Shown one piece after another: positions 58,801 to 64,000 of a DNA stretch of 64,000 bases; positions within the stretch are counted from its first letter, which is position 1, and every line of letters starts with the position of its first letter. The notes under the pieces were generated by a model, which saw only the letters and a program-made list of their open reading frames with translations, was not told where the DNA came from and did no database searches. The stretch covers positions 17,821,095-17,885,094 of the forward strand of contig NC_063160.1 of assembly GCF_020921035.1 (NCBI RefSeq). The letters are read 5' to 3'. The position numbers and the translations under genes were made by a program. Origin of the DNA: Rhodamnia argentea. Taxonomy: Eukaryota; Streptophyta; Magnoliopsida; Myrtales; Myrtaceae.

Positions 58801-61800
58801 ACAAGGGTATCAACCAGGTGCGGTTTGCTCTTTGTTCCAAGAATCAACTGAAGGCCACGAGGAGGTTCATGGTCTTTCTCAGAACAATGACCTGAGTTAG
58901 GCAGCCCATGAGATGGTAAATATAAATAAGCAGGCATTCAATAAGTTAGAAAGGCTGAACTCCATCTCACCAGTTAGGACAAGTGCCTCGAGCTCAAAGA
59001 CAGCTTGCAGGGTTCTCGTCTCTCCAAGATTCTCGAGCAAAATGTTATCCAGGTCATGGCTGAAGCATTTAGGATTGGAACCGGAATTAAAAACAAAATG
59101 AACAATTTATGCAGTCAACCAGAAAAGATGATGCACCAAAAAAAATCTTCGCTTATAGAAAATGCGTCCTGCAAATCATTTAATGTGAGAGATCCATTTT
59201 TGCTAATTTGTAGAAGAGTATCATACACAGCAATGACAGGCTCTACAAGCCATGGCTCAGGAACATCAAGATTCATGGTGAGAGTTTTGGACAACGGCAT
59301 ATTTGCAAAGAAAGCTCTAGGTCCATTTATTGAGTAGTCAACACTGCTGTAATCCTCCTGCAAATCGAAATGGAAGTTAGAATAACAATTGTCAAGTTAA
59401 GCTTGAGAAATTTTAAAGATATTCGAGATCGATGATACCGTTGTCGGCACCACATATCTGTAATAATTCTTCAAAGGAAGATCCACAAGGGAACTCTGCA
59501 ATGCAACCGTAACGACAGTAAAATGCCCAAGTTCTGTCAAACCAAGTAATAGATGCAAAAGGAATCCAGAACTTGGTCAAACATGCAACTTGCATGATTG
59601 CTAATGCAATATCAGGTATGGTTTCTGTAAAGTTGAGAAAAACAGAGACAACAAAAGCAAAGCCAACAACAAGACAACATGCATATTTATTGCGGAATTA
59701 AGAACAATAGACTTAGTTCCTCCCGGGCGCATCAACAAAAAAATTTGCCATGCAATCTCAGATTCACAGCTTTTCCATTGACTCAACATTATACTCTCGC
59801 ACGTCAATTGTTATCACTATACACAATTTCCGATCCCACAATATATGACATCATGCCTCAAAATCTTGCTATGTCACATGTATGCGTGTCCGAAACCCGA
59901 ATAACTGAAAGAACATCCGTGATATGAAAATTTCAGATCTAATCATGTCCAGTTCAAGTTTCGGGCCATCTCCTATAGACAGGTTCAATTAAAATGTGAA
60001 TGTTATAAACCCAAATGGCCTGAACCAAACAGGAAAGCGCACTAGAATTTTACCCTATTTGTCTTTCATCAATTCCTCTAGGGTACGCTTGTCCCCTTTT
60101 TTTAAAAAATTGCCATAGATTTTCTTCCCAAAATTTGAAATCGTAAAAAGGAAACATTAAGATTTGAAAAAGATTGTAAAAACTCTACTTGTAAATCTGT
60201 GTATTTTCTGAAAGATTTAAGATACTTGACATTAAATAAAACTAATCCAAATCGCCGTGTGGAAAGAAAATAACATAGTACAAAGTAAAAGTAACTCCAA
60301 ATAGACCTAGCTTCAGCCCTACAATCACTCCTATTAAAGGCCCAACATGGAAGTCCATAATATGTAATGCCTAATCCATGTGACACGAAGCCTCGCAAAC
60401 TACTTATGATCAGTTGCTTCATGCCAACATTCTTGTTATCGTCAGCCTTTTGCAAAAACTGAGCCCCCCCTCTCTCAATTGCTCATCCCATATAGACTGT
60501 TTAGCTAGAATCAAAATCCAGCTGGCTGCCGGCACCAGTGCATTTAAGCACGAACTGGTGCAAAAACCAGTCTGGGCAGCAATTCATGATTCAACCAGAG
60601 TCAACAGGTTGATTAAAGGTGATGTCAGCAAATTTAAGATACAATGTATAAAATAGACACATACAATAACATCGTCAAAGTCAGCAAAGGTCAGATAGGA
60701 AAGGCGGGTGCTCCTCCCTTCCCAGTGAAGATGCATGTTCACATTTCCTCAGAATCAGCTTCACTCTGTTTTTAAGTGGGGGCAGAGCCATATTATTTAG
60801 TGCCTTCCTAGTTATTAAATTGTGCTGTTGGCAAAGTGGTAGAGCAGTAACACTCAAATGCAGATGTTAGGGGTTCAAATTCGCTCCAGCCAAACAACTC
60901 TCATGCAGATTTGATCAAACAGGTTTGACCCTTCACGGGGTTGATTGAATGGACCAGGTCAACACCAGGTCGGCCTGGTTCTCTGACTGCTCCTGGTTTT
61001 TGTTGTGTCTTTTGTTTTTTTTTTTGGAGGGAAGGGGGGGTTGTTGTGGGTAGGGTCCAGTTATGGGGCATGGCAATTTCATCGAGAACGTAATGCTGAA
61101 TTTGAAGAACACTTTCATTTACGAAGATAACAGAAACTCCTGCTTTCAAGCAGCAAGCTTGACCAGAGAAAATGATAAATCACATAGCTTCTTCAGGATT
61201 CACGTATGACGAAGACAACCATCAACTTCAATGTACTGTCATTCAACTTCTCGAGTTTGCTATCTGTTGAATGCAATGGCTTCTTGGCAGGAGACCGAGT
61301 GATAACAACATGCCTTAGGTATTGGCATAGCAAGGACTTTTACAAGAAGAAAGCTACTAAGATCTTATTTACTCCTTCAAATAACACGAAAAGAACACGA
61401 ATTAAGCTCTTATAAAAAAATGCTCTGGAGAGATCTTTATTTTTACTCACCATGGGATTGAGTACAATTCTCATACTTGGTTGAACATACTTCCACAAGA
61501 TGCGAAGAAGCGAAGCTAGCTTCTGCCCAGATGGACTCAGAGGATCAATGACTGCATCAACATGGACACTAGCATTTGCATCCCCCAACAAAACCGCGCT
61601 GAAAACAAACAATGTGATTAGAAGTTATAAACAGAGATCAACACATACTTACAGAATTAAAGGCACAGGCTCTTAGAAATTAAAAAAGGAGGAAGATTGG
61701 CAGAATCTAATAGTCTCACCAAAAAGAAAAGCAAATAATATTTGCCTACATTAAATTTATCGGCCAACATGTGGCAAATTGTTTTTTTCTGGTCCCAGGT

Positions 61801-63965
61801 TCTCACAATAGTTGCCTTCTAAAAGGAAAAAAACCTCTGGACCTTAAACTCAGATTCCCACAGCCAACAAAAAGGAGAAGGGGCCAAAGGACAGAAGCCA
61901 TATTTTTGGGTCCATTACAGCTGGATGAACAATTTCCACTCAAACTGATGATCAAAAGAGGATGAGTTGCACATTTCAGGATTCCTTATCAAACTTCATA
62001 CTTCTCGTTATGGATTGCACAATCCAACAATCAAAATTAGATCAATCAATCAGATCAACTTGGAAATCCTCGGACGGATTGGTCTAGAATCACCACTACA
62101 AATTTAGAATTACTCCACCTCTATCAATCTTAAGGACTCAGACTGAACTCCAAATCAGGCTGCTTTCTAAATTCGCCATTCTTAACTCAAAAGGGCCACT
62201 GTGATCACTCACTTCTTACTTCATAGTAAAGAACCTAATGCTGCCATCAATGCATTTAGAGTTCGCTATTAGCAGCTTTATACACATTACCTCATAACAT
62301 TTAAAATTAACACGATAAAAGGAAAAAGCAGCATGACACAAGAAAATGTAGAGAAGCCACAAACATTTCATTCAACCCAAAGTCTTGTGAAAAGCCTCTC
62401 CATGAAGCTATATACGTTTTCACCAAGCAATACAGAATTTACACAATATTTACCTGTTCTGAGCATTCAAAACCTCAAATCGTGCACTTTCAGAACTCCG
62501 TTCGCGCAGGGCCATTGCAGATGATGCAAACATAATAACATCACTAATAAATTTACTGCAAATAGAAAAAAAGTTGTAAGTAAAAGTAAAGTCACCTAAA
62601 ACGATGGATCAAATGAACTAAATTCTAGAAACATATTTGTTAGCCACAAATGCATCAGCTTCTGTTTGTTATATAAACATATAAAAAATTACTTTAATTA
62701 ATAAGAAAAAAAAACATTACAAGCTTTGTTGGAAAGCGGTGATTCCGTAGAATTGCTATGAAAGTGTTGGTTCCATAGTATTGATAGGCTTGGATATCAA
62801 GAAATAGAATAACAAGACATCGCACAAAACCATAAAAGGCTTGGAGGCTGACAAGAGAGGAATGGAAGGACTTCTCCCCCACGAAGTGGAATGCGCCACA
62901 TAAATTATCTTGCCCCATTGCACTTCGTTTATTATTTCGCACTATTACGGATACGAAAATAATGGAAAAAATTGGATTCGATTCTAAGACTCCCTAAAAT
63001 GCCATAAAACATCCTTTCTTAAAGGTTTTGTCCATGTCTTTATAGCATTTCCCAAAGATATGCAACCTTCAAGAACCGAAGAGGAAAATGCTATTGAAAC
63101 CTGCAAGTAAGCCTTTAATTAATTATCCATCAGGAAAAGAGCGCATCATGTTTTTTGTTTCGTTCGGACCAGACTGAGAGTCTTACACCCGTCTCTATCA
63201 TATTTTGTTGGGGTTGGAGGGCGGAGGGCGAACACGCCAATTGAAAAATAACTAGCAGCAAAGACAGTATACTCTCTAACCTTGTTAGCAAGTTGGGATC
63301 TATATCTTGCCACTCTACCCCTTGAATAATTTCCGTTATGTATTTGATTCGCTGGTTAAACTCCACGGACTCAAGAAGTCGTAGATCATCGCTCAAAAAA
63401 GTGTCTTCAACAGGATACAACACCTGTTTACATCATAAAGGTTCTTATTAAATGGTCATCATTGCCCAACATTTATAGAAAGCAATGAAATAGTATGTAA
63501 AGCAGCAGTAAAAAAACAAATCAGTAAATCAAAGTGTCAAAAGTACTTGATCCATGCAAGAATATACACATACAATCTGACTAAATGAAGCAGGAGCAAC
63601 TATGTCCAACTGTTTAGAGGGCAAGGAGAGTAATTCCTATGTTCCTCTTTGAGAAGAGAAATTTCAGACGATGTGACTATGTTCTTCGCACTCATCACAT
63701 TATCACGTAAGGTCTTTAATCAATTAAAATCAAGATCAGACAAAGACTAGTGCATTTCAGCATTTCATTTACTAAGATGCAGGCTGAACAAGTGATTCTG
63801 GTCAGCGACTTGATCAAAACTTTCTTCAAACGAGACTGCACTTCTTATTTGTTGTCCTGGAGCAACAAATCTTGCAATATGTCTTATGAAACTTACCCTT
63901 CCATTGGTGATGACTGCATTAACATTGGATCCAGAGCCAAGTAGTTTATACAAACATTGTGCAAC
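55894..63965 (-). CDS. UGGT: UDP-glucose:glycoprotein glucosyltransferase (C-terminal part)
   Basis: Seventeen exons in the window: 63897-63965, 63281-63423, 62454-62555, 61451-61598, 59439-59495, 59227-59357, 58971-59059, 58542-58891, 58366-58455, 57825-57889, 57473-57575, 57220-57378, 56979-57119, 56717-56760, 56510-56624, 56166-56318, 55894-56076. They give 713 residues; the N-terminal part lies beyond the right edge. The ER-lumen enzyme (EBS1 in Arabidopsis) re-glucosylates misfolded N-glycoproteins for the calnexin cycle. Seen: the thioredoxin-like/beta region ([25 protein letters not shown]), [16 protein letters not shown], then the GT24 catalytic domain with [30 protein letters not shown], the metal-binding FVDADQ, and [12 protein letters not shown]. 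The tail ends SKSEL, an acidic/KDEL-like variant that may serve retrieval (inference). The gene is convergent with the TCP11-like gene. Confidence 0.95.
56811..56972. repeat. Three 54-base tandem repeats in a UGGT intron
   Basis: Copies start at about 56811, 56865 and 56919 (tgatctgaaagggcaagagc type). Because 54 is a multiple of three, they produce a repetitive but meaningless minus-strand frame (SNRR.LPFQI). They lie in the intron between the exons at 56979-57119 and 56717-56760. Confidence 0.85.
60815..61030 (+). mobile_element. Candidate tRNA-derived SINE (T-tailed) in a UGGT intron
   Basis: A pol III A-box-like TGGCAAAGTGG (60829-60839) is followed by GTAGAGCAG and a B box GGTTCAAATTC (60872-60882) at tRNA spacing. 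About 120 bases of unrelated sequence come next, then a T-rich end (about 61000-61025), as in T-tailed plant SINEs. It is antisense to UGGT. No target-site duplication was found, and both ends are approximate. Confidence 0.42.
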
Positions 63966-64000
63966 CTGCATATAATCATTAGCAGAAACTTCTGTAATCA

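Noticed and set aside
60829-60900. tRNA gene
   Set aside because: tRNA-like boxes only; the acceptor stem and anticodon arm are not convincing. SINE origin preferred.
1-64000. CRISPR arrays, bacterial operons, prophage or other prokaryotic systems
   Set aside because: All genes are intron-bearing plant genes; no direct-repeat/spacer array or prokaryotic features are present.

Overview
This is a plant nuclear chromosome segment, most likely from a woody eudicot. The genes are interrupted by GT-AG introns, intergenic DNA is AT-rich, CT/GA microsatellites sit in leaders and introns, and every recognisable protein is closest to a dicot (Arabidopsis-type) family member. The species cannot be fixed from the sequence alone. 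Most lines below were built by hand-joining exons so that phase, splice sites and family-conserved residues agree.

Layout, left to right: (1) first exon of an MRS2-4-type magnesium transporter (-), cut by the left edge. (2) A complete FEY-type short-chain dehydrogenase (-), head-to-head with (3) PEX19, the peroxisomal membrane-protein receptor (+). (4) A 15-exon MLO4-type seven-transmembrane protein (+), with a tRNA-derived SINE in its last intron. (5) An intronless leaf-type chloroplast ferredoxin (-) with a G-box promoter. (6) A 12-exon TM9SF/EMP70 endomembrane protein (-) with an 18-base micro-exon. (7) A 4.5 kb gene-free stretch with a fold-back element and a degraded MITE. (8) A subclass I SnRK2 kinase (+) with an in-frame tandem duplication. 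(9) A plant SHM6/SHM7-type serine hydroxymethyltransferase (+). (10) A 6.9 kb repeat-rich interval with two MITEs and a 1.22 kb Pack-MULE. (11) An 11-exon plant TCP11-domain protein (+). (12) A GGCCCA-rich array between two convergent 3' ends. (13) The C-terminal two-fifths or so of UDP-glucose:glycoprotein glucosyltransferase (-), running off the right edge.

The genes are unrelated housekeeping or signalling genes, as is normal in plants; no operon or biosynthetic cluster is seen. The most unusual structure is the Pack-MULE at 43559-44779. It has long terminal inverted repeats, a perfect 9-base target-site duplication, and an internal GC-rich patatin-like phospholipase fragment broken by stops and a frameshift. 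Other points of interest are a 98-base near-identical duplication that copies a splice acceptor in the TCP11 gene, a duplicated 20-residue block in the SnRK2, and a PEX19 farnesylation motif carried by a tiny last exon behind a 1.7 kb intron.
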